The position numbers and the translations under genes are program-made. A DNA stretch of 34,621 nt. Origin: a virus. Below the pieces are notes generated by a model. That model worked only from the letters and a program-made list of their open reading frames with translations, did not search any database and was not told the origin of the DNA. The stretch spans positions 1 through 34,621 of IMG/VR virus record IMGVR_UViG_3300020167_000004; one strand, 5' to 3'. Positions 7,111 to 12,332 of this stretch are shown piece by piece; position 1 is the first letter of the stretch; every line of letters begins with the position of its first letter.

Positions 7111-7341
7111 TTATCCTTTTAATCGTAAATTTAAAACAGCAAGTTCGGTTTCAATGTCTTGCAATGTTGTTTTGCCTATGTCTGGTATTTTTAATAAATC
7201 AAATCTTGTAAGCAAAGTTAACTGCTCTATTGTTTTAATGTTTTTAGCGCGTAAAACATTTTTAGCGCGTACAGTTAATTTAAGATAATTTATCGTATTT
7301 GGAAATGCGAGGGGGTTGACTTTTGGGTCATATTCATTCAT
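7111..7341 (-). CDS. Free-standing RNA polymerase alpha C-terminal-domain-like protein (76 aa)
   Basis: Residues 18-74 follow the RpoA C-terminal domain fold signature. LKLTVRAKNVLRAKNI corresponds to E. coli LELTVRSANCLKAEAI, and FDLLKIPDIGKTTLQDIETEL corresponds to [21 protein letters not shown]. By this alignment Arg25 equals R265, Asn28 equals N268 and Gly56 equals G296, the DNA-contact residues; K298 and S299 are replaced by Thr58 and Thr59. There is no N-terminal polymerase assembly domain, only a 17-residue tail. A start at ATG 7341 is supported by GGAG. It lies between ERF and the exonuclease. It may bind UP-element-type DNA or compete with host alpha-CTD; alternatively it is an HhH-type DNA-binding accessory to recombination. 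Confidence 0.8.
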   Translation of the reverse strand: MNEYDPKVNPLAFPNTINYLKLTVRAKNVLRAKNIKTIEQLTLLTRFDLLKIPDIGKTTLQDIETELAVLNLRLKG

Positions 7342-7543
7342 CTGTAATCTCCAATTTTGTTAATAAAAGTGTGTATATAGCCAAATCAATTTGGCTGGCG
7401 GCTTTGTAAGCACGTTTACGCAAATCAGCGGTGCGGTCAAATTCCGTCATATCCTTAACCGCCCTTTCCAAATGCCATTGGCTTAATTCTTCCAAAGCGC
7501 GTTTTGCCATGACTAAAGTGTCAAGGGATATTTCGTGTTTCAT
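7334..7543 (-). CDS. Small helical protein (69 aa)
   Basis: This is an all-helical, charged product (MKHEISLDTLVMAKRALEEL..., then a second helix ending in ASQIDLAIYTLLLTKLEITDE). GGAGGG lies 3 nt before ATG 7543. The ATG overlaps the ERF stop as ATGA, and the 3' end overlaps the alpha-CTD-like gene by 8 nt, so it is co-translated with its neighbours. No motif is recognised. Confidence 0.7.
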   Translation of the reverse strand: MKHEISLDTLVMAKRALEELSQWHLERAVKDMTEFDRTADLRKRAYKAASQIDLAIYTLLLTKLEITDE

Positions 7544-8121
7544 GTACCCTCCAACATGGCTTTTTTAGCGTCTTTTTTGGCAATGACCTTAGCCTGCCAT
7601 GCTTGCTCGCCGTTTGTGGCCTTGTACGCCTGTTTATAGGCATCTTGCAGCTCTTTAAGCGTGGTGACCTCATCCATCACCGCCAATAAATCAAGGATTT
7701 GGTTTTCATTGACCGTAGACTTGATTTCGGTCTTGCGGCTGGCGCTGTTGCCATCATCATCTTCTGGTGCAAGGCCGGTAGCGGCAAGCAGGCTGTAGCG
7801 CCTAGCGTAAGTCAAAGCCGAACCATAACCTTGTGGGTCTTGTTTGCCGGCGGGAACGTGCAGCATTCCGCATTCCATGACTTCACCCGATTCATGGACA
7901 AACACGGTCTCCACCATTACGCCATCTTTGCATTCAAAGGTGCGTTGCATGAGGGCTATGCCATTGGCGTTTAAAGCGTCTACAACAGCTTCCACGCAAT
8001 TAGCCAGGTCAGCATACTTAGACTTGAAATGCGGGTTTGTAGACGTTTTGAGCGCAGGGCCAAAGGCACGCTGTGCTTTGACAAAGGCTGCGGCAATATT
8101 CTTTCCGATTGGTGTTTCCAT
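7540..8121 (-). CDS. erf: ERF-family single-strand annealing protein
   Basis: The 193-aa product has the ERF signatures NPHFKSKYADL (29-39), then PQGYGSALTYARRYSLLA (96-113) followed by an acidic loop APEDDDGN (118-125). ERF proteins form rings on ssDNA and anneal complementary strands; in P22 this circularises the injected genome. The C-terminal 60 residues form a separate helical charged domain. AGAGGAAA precedes ATG 8121. With the exonuclease at 6503-7108 it forms a complete two-component phage recombination system, consistent with the terminal redundancy seen here. Confidence 0.93.
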   Translation of the reverse strand: METPIGKNIAAAFVKAQRAFGPALKTSTNPHFKSKYADLANCVEAVVDALNANGIALMQRTFECKDGVMVETVFVHESGEVMECGMLHVPAGKQDPQGYGSALTYARRYSLLAATGLAPEDDDGNSASRKTEIKSTVNENQILDLLAVMDEVTTLKELQDAYKQAYKATNGEQAWQAKVIAKKDAKKAMLEGT

Positions 8122-8130
8122 GATTTCCTC

Positions 8131-8364
8131 TTAATAAAATTTTGGGCCACAGGTCACATCCACCAAAGTCTCGGCGGTGTAACCATTGATCTTGCGTTTA
8201 CCGTAAATTGTTATGGCTCTGAGGCCATTCTTTTCGCACTGCTTGATTGCGTCTATGACCTCATTCCTGCCCATTGGCTGGATGTTTTTGTCCATGATGA
8301 GTTTTTGTTCAGTCTCTGGGTCGCTGGCGCAAGCCGCCAGTAAAAGCAAAAGGATGTATTTCAT
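8131..8364 (-). CDS. Small lipoprotein (77 aa)
   Basis: Starting at ATG 8364, the protein has a classic type II signal: MKYILLLLLAAC with a lipobox LAAC and Cys12 as the lipidated residue, followed by ASDPET. The mature part is about 65 aa, with two further cysteines (QCEK and VDVTCGPKFY) that may form a disulphide in the periplasm. The frame extends upstream to 8454, but that extension has no ribosome site and would bury the signal. It belongs to the early leftward operon, not the lysis cassette. A superinfection-exclusion or envelope-modifying role is attractive (compare known phage lipoproteins such as Cor or Llp), but this is inference. Confidence 0.75.
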   Translation of the reverse strand: MKYILLLLLAACASDPETEQKLIMDKNIQPMGRNEVIDAIKQCEKNGLRAITIYGKRKINGYTAETLVDVTCGPKFY

Positions 8365-8366
8365 GA

Positions 8367-8642
8367 TTAAAAAATGTTGTTGGCTAAACCGTTGATAACA
8401 AACCCAACACGCTTGGCGCTGGGTGGCTCGTAACCGGCACGTTCTTTCACGCACTGATAAATGTATTTAAATGCTGCTTTAGGAATGTCGTAAGTAATGT
8501 CCAGCTCGCCGCATTTGACAAACACGTCAAAGTAACCGTCTGTGTCCCAATCGTCACCGTCCGACCAAGTCCATTCGACCGTGACTTCACCGTAGTTGTT
8601 GAGATATTCCTCAAATGTGCCTTGTTCGCCATCGTTTAGCAT
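8367..8642 (-). CDS. Acidic hypothetical protein (91 aa)
   Basis: ATG 8642 has GGAGGG 4 nt upstream and overlaps the stop of the 40-aa gene (8636-8638); a longer TTG start at 8654 is less well placed. The product is very acidic and Trp/Asp-rich around residues 20-45 (EWTWSDGDDWDTDGYFDVF), with a helical C-terminal half (FKYIYQCVKERAGYEPPSAKR). Strong negative charge with aromatics could be DNA-mimic-like or simply a small beta domain. No family is recognised. Confidence 0.65.
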   Translation of the reverse strand: MLNDGEQGTFEEYLNNYGEVTVEWTWSDGDDWDTDGYFDVFVKCGELDITYDIPKAAFKYIYQCVKERAGYEPPSAKRVGFVINGLANNIF

Positions 8643-8758
8643 GATGCCCTCCAAACTAAAACGTCAAGGGCAACCACCACAATGGCGGCAACAGATACCG
8701 CATACAGGGCAACTTGCGCCCAATCGGTAGGTTTTTTGTAGGTTTCTATGTCAAACAT
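8636..8758 (-). CDS. Small one-TM protein (40 aa)
   Basis: ATG 8758 follows AAAGGA with 6-nt spacing. The peptide has a polar start (MFDIETYKKPTDW) and one membrane helix (AQVALYAVSVAAIVVVALDV) before a short tail. Its stop codon overlaps the next gene's ATG region, placing it firmly in the leftward operon. Function unknown; small early membrane peptides of phages often act in exclusion or host takeover. Confidence 0.6.
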   Translation of the reverse strand: MFDIETYKKPTDWAQVALYAVSVAAIVVVALDVLVWRASC

Positions 8759-8771
8759 GGTTGTTCCTTTA

Positions 8772-8785
8772 GGGGCTTACGCCCC
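8772..8785 (-). promoter_or_regulatory. Perfect 5-bp hairpin with GNRA-type loop
   Basis: GGGGC (8772-8776) pairs with GCCCC (8781-8785). Read in the direction of the leftward transcript, the loop is GTAA, a GNRA tetraloop. It lies between the 48-aa and 40-aa genes, just before the latter's ribosome site AAAGGA. There is no U tract, so it is more likely a translation or RNA-stability element than a terminator. Confidence 0.45.
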
Positions 8786-8792
8786 AATAAAT

Positions 8793-8939
8793 TTAACTTT
8801 GGAAAATTTGGCAATGGCAGCCACGTTTCACCATTAAAGAGATAAATCCAAGGGCTTTTGTGATGGAGGTAAATTCCATGCGAGACCAATTACTTTGCGT
8901 GTTATTTGTATTAAATTCAACTATGTAGATTTGCTTCAT
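8793..8939 (-). CDS. First ORF of the leftward operon (48 aa)
   Basis: On the minus strand, ATG 8939 follows AGGAAACAAA, and 48 codons end at TAA 8795-8793. The product (MKQIYIVEFNTNNTQSNWSR..., ending KRGCHCQIFQS) has a beta-strand start, a central helix and a Cys-x-Cys near the C-terminus. It is the promoter-proximal gene of the operon. No family is recognised; it is supported by the ribosome site and its position. Confidence 0.55.
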   Translation of the reverse strand: MKQIYIVEFNTNNTQSNWSRMEFTSITKALGFISLMVKRGCHCQIFQS

Positions 8940-8985
8940 TTTGTTTCCTAAAAGACCCTATGCGATTTGCTGGGGCATGAATGTA

Positions 8986-9005
8986 TTGTTAAGCTAACTA
9001 AACAA
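8986..9005. promoter_or_regulatory. Operator candidate O1
   Basis: TTGTTAAGCTAACTAAACAA is an imperfect dyad in which 16 of 20 positions obey symmetry. It matches O2 (9040-9059) at 16 of 20 positions, with consensus TTGTTAAnCTAnCTnnACAA. It overlaps the -35 element of the proposed rightward promoter. It is the likely site for the Cro-like protein and/or a repressor. Confidence 0.65.
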
Positions 9006-9015
9006 TAATTGTATA
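8986..9015 (+). promoter_or_regulatory. Rightward promoter candidate (toward cro)
   Basis: TTGTTA (8986-8991) and TGTATA (9010-9015) are separated by 18 bp, which would start RNA near 9022, about 44 nt before the Cro-like ATG. The -35 is inside O1. It is a plausible sigma70 promoter with an imperfect -10. Confidence 0.45.
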
Positions 9016-9031
9016 GGTGTTTTCCCTAATC

Positions 9032-9059
9032 TATTTAAATTGTTAATCTAGCTTTACAA
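9032..9059 (-). promoter_or_regulatory. Leftward promoter candidate (toward the recombination operon)
   Basis: Read on the minus strand, TTGTAA (9059-9054) and TAAATA (9037-9032) have 16-bp spacing, with a start near 9025. The -35 is inside O2. The rightward and leftward promoters would face each other, as in P2/186-type switches. Confidence 0.45.
9040..9059. promoter_or_regulatory. Operator candidate O2
   Basis: TTGTTAATCTAGCTTTACAA is a dyad with 16 of 20 symmetric positions and the near twin of O1. The centre-to-centre distance is 54 bp. It covers the -35 of the leftward promoter candidate and ends 6 nt before the cro ATG. Confidence 0.65.
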
Positions 9060-9065
9060 TGCCGC

Positions 9066-9221
9066 ATGACCAAACAGCAATTAACCCAGTTGGCAGGCTC
9101 ACAGAGTGAGCTTGCAAAATTACTTAATGTGAGCCGTTCAGCGGTTTGCCAGTGGAAAGCTGTGCCAGAGCTGCGAATGAGGCAATTAAAAGATTTAAGA
9201 CCCCAGTGGTTTACAACTTAA
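9066..9221 (+). CDS. cro: Cro-like helix-turn-helix regulator (51 aa)
   Basis: The 51-aa product has a compact HTH at about residues 14-33 (SELAKLLNVSRSAVCQW), with the Ala-Leu...Val-Ser...Val-x-Gln-Trp pattern of small Cro/YdaS-type repressors such as P22 Cro. A short C-terminal helix (PELRMRQLKDL) follows. It should bind the dyads directly upstream and decide the balance of the divergent transcripts. It is the first gene of the rightward strand. No CI-size repressor is adjacent, so its opponent is unidentified. No good Shine-Dalgarno is visible before ATG 9066, suggesting weak or leaderless-like translation. Confidence 0.82.
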   Translation: MTKQQLTQLAGSQSELAKLLNVSRSAVCQWKAVPELRMRQLKDLRPQWFTT

Positions 9222-9237
9222 CAGAACCATGTATAAT
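9210..9237 (+). promoter_or_regulatory. Near-consensus sigma70 promoter at the end of cro
   Basis: TTTACA (9210-9215), a 16-bp spacer and a perfect TATAAT (9232-9237). The -35 is in the last cro codons. RNA would start near 9243-9245, at the base of a perfect 8-bp stem. It is the best promoter match I found in the window. Confidence 0.75.
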
Positions 9238-9241
9238 CCAA

Positions 9242-9402
9242 ACCGTCTAGAGTGGCATTTAGACGGTGAATCGACAGAGAACCCCGCAGAGTACTGTGTG
9301 GTCTTGCAAGGTGGCAAGCGTGACTTTTGTCGATTCAATCGTTTAGCTGCTGCTCTCGCCAAGAGCCAAGACCACAGAGCATTTTGCGGGGTTTTTGCTT
9401 TT
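9242..9402 (+). ncRNA. Structured small RNA or attenuated leader
   Basis: Directly after the strong promoter lies a 160-nt segment full of perfect inverted repeats. H1 is ACCGTCTA (9242-9249) with TAGACGGT (9260-9267). Stem A is GAATCGACA (9268-9276) with TGTCGATTC (9328-9336). Stem B has an outer arm AACCCCGCA (9280-9288) with TGCGGGGTT (9385-9393) and an inner arm TGTGGTCTTG (9297-9306) with CAAGACCACA (9367-9376), separated by an 8x8 internal loop. A small hairpin is GCTCT (9352-9356) with AGAGC (9362-9366). Stem B ends in TTTTT, so it is also a terminator. A and B interleave (a-b-a'-b'), so they form either a pseudoknot or alternative folds. No known RNA family was recognised. Confidence 0.7.
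9280..9396 (+). terminator. Long-range intrinsic terminator of the small RNA
   Basis: The outer stem AACCCCGCA/TGCGGGGTT, followed by T at 9392-9396, is the terminator element. The 5' arm is 97 nt upstream of the 3' arm. It would form only if stem A (9268-9276 with 9328-9336) or pairing CTTGC (9303-9307) with GCAAG (9314-9318) does not interfere, which makes it a potential switch. Confidence 0.6.
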
Positions 9403-9655
9403 GGACAATGCAATGCGGTACGTCAGTGGTTGCGTTTGAGATACCCCGATACACGAGCAAACCAGATCGGGGAGCGTGGGCTTAGTTCTAGAGCGCGGTG
9501 GTTGAAACAGTCTGGGACAGTGCGAGGCGATGACATGGCTCCATACAAAAGGAACTAGCATTGAGGCACAGGCGAACTTTGGTTTTGACCACGGTAAGGC
9601 TGTGCTTTGCTCCAACATTCACCACCAAAAGAATTTAATACAAGGAGATATGTAT
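9403..9655 (+). other. Untranslated stretch between the small RNA and the 70-aa gene
   Basis: No convincing gene is seen here. One stem, CCCCGAT (9444-9450) with ATCGGGG (9466-9472), has a 15-nt loop. A frame of 109 codons crosses from 9229 to 9558 but begins inside the -10 box and has a noncoding feel. The segment could hold further leader structure or an origin; no iterons were seen. The next gene has AAGGAG at 9642-9647. Confidence 0.4.
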
Positions 9656-9868
9656 ATGAAGTATCTGATAAACATGGATAAGGAAAGCGGTAAAGCGCAC
9701 CTTTGGGATGACGGTGACTCATATTGCAAGATGTATAGCACCGGCGGTTTGCGAAAGAAAAAATACAAAATTTACGACAATGCCCAAGATCGTGAAATTT
9801 GTTTAATGTGTCAAAACGTGTGGGCTGAAATTCATGAATTTACAGGAAAACAACATGACAAATTTTGA
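9656..9868 (+). CDS. Hypothetical protein with zinc-like cysteines (70 aa)
   Basis: Two ATGs follow AAGGAG; the second (9656) has 8-nt spacing and is preferred over 9650 (2 nt). The 70-aa product (MKYLINMDKESGKAHLWDDG...) has one isolated Cys near residue 24 and a CLMC pair near 50-53, and ends in a helix. It overlaps the next gene by 14 nt. A small beta-alpha domain is likely, perhaps metal-binding, but the function is unknown. Confidence 0.65.
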   Translation: MKYLINMDKESGKAHLWDDGDSYCKMYSTGGLRKKKYKIYDNAQDREICLMCQNVWAEIHEFTGKQHDKF

Positions 9869-10202
9869 ACAATTCTGGGTTGCATGGCCTACCAGTACCC
9901 GCAAAGGCGGCAAGTCTGATTGCTTGAAGCGGTGGGAAAAGTATTATTGTGATAGCTGTTCTGACCAAATAATCAAGCACATTGAATGGATGAAAACAAC
10001 CGACCAATGGCGTAAAGACGGCGGTGCTTACATACCCTCACCCGCTGTTTACCTAAACCAACGGCGCTGGGATGGCGCTGAGATACCCGAGATTAAAAAA
10101 ACCGTCCACATTTTGGATAAGCTGGCAGAAGAAAGCGCAAGGGCAGTGCCTATGCCTGCGGAAATAAAAGCCCGCTTGGATGCATTGCGGGGTCGCAGAT
10201 GA
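9855..10202 (+). CDS. Short replication-type protein (C-terminal module only, 115 aa)
   Basis: ATG 9855 has GGAAA upstream. The sequence MTNFEQFWVAWPTSTRKGGK...AYIPSPAVYLNQRRWDG carries the F-x-FW-x-x-(Y/W)P...KG-K...W and P-x-x-(W/Y)LNQ-x-RW-D pattern. This pattern forms the C-terminal part of many phage replication initiators or primosomal proteins (lambda O / DnaT-like context), where it contacts the host helicase machinery. Those proteins normally carry an N-terminal winged-helix origin-binding domain; here that part is absent, since only the tail module is encoded. It may work with a separate DNA-binding protein. It overlaps the methyltransferase start by 4 nt (ATGA). Confidence 0.7.
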   Translation: MTNFEQFWVAWPTSTRKGGKSDCLKRWEKYYCDSCSDQIIKHIEWMKTTDQWRKDGGAYIPSPAVYLNQRRWDGAEIPEIKKTVHILDKLAEESARAVPMPAEIKARLDALRGRR

Positions 10203-11173
10203 ACAAAATTGAATTTGGCGATTGCCGCGAAACCATGCGCCGATGGAAAGAACAAAGTATCAAAGCACAAACTTGCGTTACAAGCCCACCATACTACGGT
10301 TTGCGGGACTATGGGCATGATGGACAAATTGGCCTTGAAGAAACGCCAGAAGAATACATTGCCGCAATGGTTGAAGTGTTTCGCTGTGTTTGGGACGTGC
10401 TTGAAGATGACGGTACGTTGTGGCTAAACATTGGTGATAGTTATGCGGGAAGTGGAAAAGGTAGAAATCCAGATGGCACTGTTCATGTATCTGCATTGTT
10501 GGCAAAACAAGGATCATCTGCTGGAACAGTAATGGGAAACGTATTTGCAAATAAAGTACCTGATGGATGCAAACCAAAAGACTTGATTGGCATACCTTGG
10601 ATGCTGGCATTTGCACTCCGCGCTGATGGCTGGTATCTACGCCAAGACATTATCTGGCACAAGCCAAACCCGATGCCTGAGTCGGTGCAGGATAGATGCA
10701 CTAAGTCGCATGAATACATCTTTCTGATGAGCAAATCGCAAAAATATTACTACGATGCCAAAGCAATTGCAGAACCACATAAAGATGTATCTTTACAAAG
10801 ATGGGGTTGCGGAGGCGAAAATACAGAAAACACAAAATACAACAAAGAAAAACCAGATACATCGGTTGGAAATTTAAGGAATGGAAGCAATCCTTTGGGG
10901 GAGTTTGGGGCTAACAAGCGCAGTGTCTGGACGGTGACCACCAAGCCTTACGCTGGCGCACACTTTGCCGTATTCCCACCTGACTTGATTGAGCCTTGCA
11001 TCCTAGCTGGCGCACCAGTTGGCGGCATTGTTCTCGACCCGTTTATGGGCAGCGGTACGACTGCACAAGTGGCGCAAAACCTTGGCCGCCAGTACCTTGG
11101 ATGCGAACTCAATCCCGAATACAAACCACTGCAAGACAATCGCATAAGCCAGCTTTCATTGGAGTTGGTATGA
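10199..11173 (+). CDS. DNA methyltransferase, N4-cytosine/N6-adenine type
   Basis: The 324-aa product has motif IV TSPPYYGLRDY (28-38) near the N-terminus and motif I LDPFMGSGTT (279-288) near the C-terminus, the permuted order of beta-class N4/N6 methyltransferases (N6_N4_Mtase). TSPPY favours N4-cytosine but does not exclude N6-adenine. The middle region (about 190-250) is the presumed target recognition part, and a more AT-rich stretch lies at 10740-10890. No restriction endonuclease partner is adjacent, so it is an orphan that likely protects phage DNA or alters regulation. Start and stop overlap both neighbours. Confidence 0.92.
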   Translation: MNKIEFGDCRETMRRWKEQSIKAQTCVTSPPYYGLRDYGHDGQIGLEETPEEYIAAMVEVFRCVWDVLEDDGTLWLNIGDSYAGSGKGRNPDGTVHVSALLAKQGSSAGTVMGNVFANKVPDGCKPKDLIGIPWMLAFALRADGWYLRQDIIWHKPNPMPESVQDRCTKSHEYIFLMSKSQKYYYDAKAIAEPHKDVSLQRWGCGGENTENTKYNKEKPDTSVGNLRNGSNPLGEFGANKRSVWTVTTKPYAGAHFAVFPPDLIEPCILAGAPVGGIVLDPFMGSGTTAQVAQNLGRQYLGCELNPEYKPLQDNRISQLSLELV

Positions 11174-11439
11174 ACTATGAGCACAGACAAGTTGCCAACA
11201 GCATCCTCAGCCGACTCAAAGACGGCGAAGAATTTAGCCAATCTGTCATCCGAACAGCGCTTAGAGATGCTGGAGACCTTGCGCCAGACCGAGGCCAAGG
11301 ATTGGATCAGGCGCTACAGGAAGAAGATCAGGGAGGAGGGCAAAGCCGAAGCCTTAGCGTGGTGGCATCAAACCTTATCCGACTTAGTGAAAAGGCGTGG
11401 GCAGAAAGCCGTGGACGACTTGCGGAGACGCATGAATGA
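11170..11439 (+). CDS. Coupled small ORF overlapping the next frame (89 aa)
   Basis: ATG 11170 overlaps the methyltransferase stop as ATGA and has GGAG about 6 nt upstream. The first 40 residues (MNYEHRQVANSILSRLKDGE then EFSQSVIRTALRDAGDL) look like a genuine small phage protein. After residue about 40 the sequence turns into Gly/Gln/Ser-rich text that looks out of frame. The other frame (11177-11449) looks genuine exactly there. Either two overlapping genes exist or a +1 frameshift joins the N-terminus of this frame to the C-terminus of the other. Confidence 0.5.
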   Translation: MNYEHRQVANSILSRLKDGEEFSQSVIRTALRDAGDLAPDRGQGLDQALQEEDQGGGQSRSLSVVASNLIRLSEKAWAESRGRLAETHE

Positions 11440-11449
11440 GACACGCTAA
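11177..11449 (+). CDS. Basic helical phage protein (90 aa)
   Basis: The C-terminal half, AKDWIRRYRKKIREEGKAE, then LAWWHQTLSDLVKRRGQKA and DDLRRRMNETR, is a strongly basic, helical module that I associate with small phage proteins between replication and nin-type genes. The N-terminus (MSTDKLPTASSADSKTAKNL) is low-complexity and less convincing, and ATG 11177 is 12 nt from the nearest GGAG. See the overlapping frame from 11170. Function unknown; the charge suggests nucleic-acid binding. Confidence 0.65.
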   Translation: MSTDKLPTASSADSKTAKNLANLSSEQRLEMLETLRQTEAKDWIRRYRKKIREEGKAEALAWWHQTLSDLVKRRGQKAVDDLRRRMNETR

Positions 11450-11495
11450 ACGTGTGGACGCAAACAAATAGATGCTATGATTGCGTCTAATTTGT
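11441..11495 (+). promoter_or_regulatory. Interleaved inverted repeats and weak promoter before HNH gene
   Basis: ACACG (11441-11445) pairs with CGTGT (11451-11455). GACGCAA (11457-11463) pairs with TTGCGTC (11481-11487), and ACAAAT (11464-11469) pairs with ATTTGT (11490-11495), again in a-b-a'-b' order. A TATGAT (11476-11481) with TGGACG 15 bp upstream could be a weak promoter for the HNH gene. TTGGAG follows as ribosome site. Confidence 0.4.
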
Positions 11496-11505
11496 TGGAG
11501 TTGTC

Positions 11506-12048
11506 ATGAAAACCATAAATGATTTCAATTTAAATTCTAGGCATGATAGATGTAAAGCTAGAAAAGCTGGATTTGATGTGCCTAAACAAAAGCCAGGCAT
11601 CAAACAACAAGATTTTTGGTTTTGGGTTAATGTTAAAAATGAAAATGAATGTTGGCCTTGGCTTGGTAAATTAAACCAATGGGGATATGGAAGATATAGA
11701 TTAAATGGTTTTTTTGGTATGGCGCACCGAATAGCTTATGAAAAAACCACAGGTCAAAACATAAAAGGATTAATTGCAATGCACATTTGCGACAACCCGC
11801 AATGTTGCAATCCTAAACACATTGCTTTGGGTACTCATGCAGACAACCAAGCTGACAAAGTAGCAAAAAACAGACAAGCTAAAGGCGAAACAAATGGGCA
11901 ATCAATTCTTACTGAACAACAAGTAATTGAAGCTCGATATAAATATAAAACAACAAAAGACACATATAAAAAACTTGCTAATGAATATGGTGTTTGTAAA
12001 GACGCTATGCAAAAAGCCATTCGTGGCATCAACTGGAAGCATATATGA
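11506..12048 (+). CDS. HNH homing endonuclease (180 aa)
   Basis: The HNH_3 core is ECWPWLGKLNQWGYGRYRL (48-66), AHRIAYE (73-79), and MHICDNPQCCNPKHIALGTH (92-111). His74, His93, the cysteines at 95/100/101 and Asn102/His105 form the His-Me finger. The C-terminal part (about 130-180) with TEQQVIEARYKYK...YKKLANEYGVCKDAMQKAIRG is an HTH/NUMOD-like DNA-binding segment. It is AT-rich compared with neighbours and has its own possible promoter, so it is probably a recently inserted free-standing homing gene. It overlaps the VRR-NUC gene by 4 nt. Confidence 0.9.
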   Translation: MKTINDFNLNSRHDRCKARKAGFDVPKQKPGIKQQDFWFWVNVKNENECWPWLGKLNQWGYGRYRLNGFFGMAHRIAYEKTTGQNIKGLIAMHICDNPQCCNPKHIALGTHADNQADKVAKNRQAKGETNGQSILTEQQVIEARYKYKTTKDTYKKLANEYGVCKDAMQKAIRGINWKHI

Positions 12049-12332
12049 GAGCTGCAAGGGTAGATCAAAATCATGACCAAGTTGTGATTGCGCTACGCGC
12101 GGCTGGCGCTACAGTGCAGTCTTTGGCTGGTGTTGGCAAGGGTGTACCTGATCTGCTGGTGGGTTATCAAGGCCAAACCCTTTTACTTGAAGTTAAGGAC
12201 GGCTTTAAAAGCCCATCTAGGCAGCTTTTGACCAAAGACCAGCTAAGGTGGCATGGAAGCTGGAAAGGCGGCGCATTGGCGGTTGTAGACAGTCCTGATG
12301 CGGCTTTACGCATGATTAAGGTGCTGAAATGA
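12045..12332 (+). CDS. VRR-NUC nuclease
   Basis: The 95-aa product has the PD-(D/E)XK layout of the VRR-NUC family: GVPDLLVGYQGQTLLLEVKD with Asp36, Glu49 and Lys51 as catalytic residues, preceded by a helix containing VVIALRAAGATV. Stand-alone phage VRR-NUC proteins are small structure-specific nucleases, some resolving Holliday-like junctions. It is co-translated with both neighbours (ATGA overlaps), next to NinB and DUF1364, making a recombination/nuclease cluster like the lambdoid nin region. Confidence 0.9.
   Translation: MRAARVDQNHDQVVIALRAAGATVQSLAGVGKGVPDLLVGYQGQTLLLEVKDGFKSPSRQLLTKDQLRWHGSWKGGALAVVDSPDAALRMIKVLK

Noticed and set aside
9480-9545. tRNA-like D-arm (GGGCTTAGTTCTAGAGC)
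   Set aside because: No anticodon stem, T-arm or acceptor pairing can be built around it.
9229-9558. 109-codon frame across the structured RNA
   Set aside because: Its ATG overlaps the TATAAT box, it has no ribosome site, and the sequence is dominated by perfect inverted repeats; a non-coding reading explains it better.
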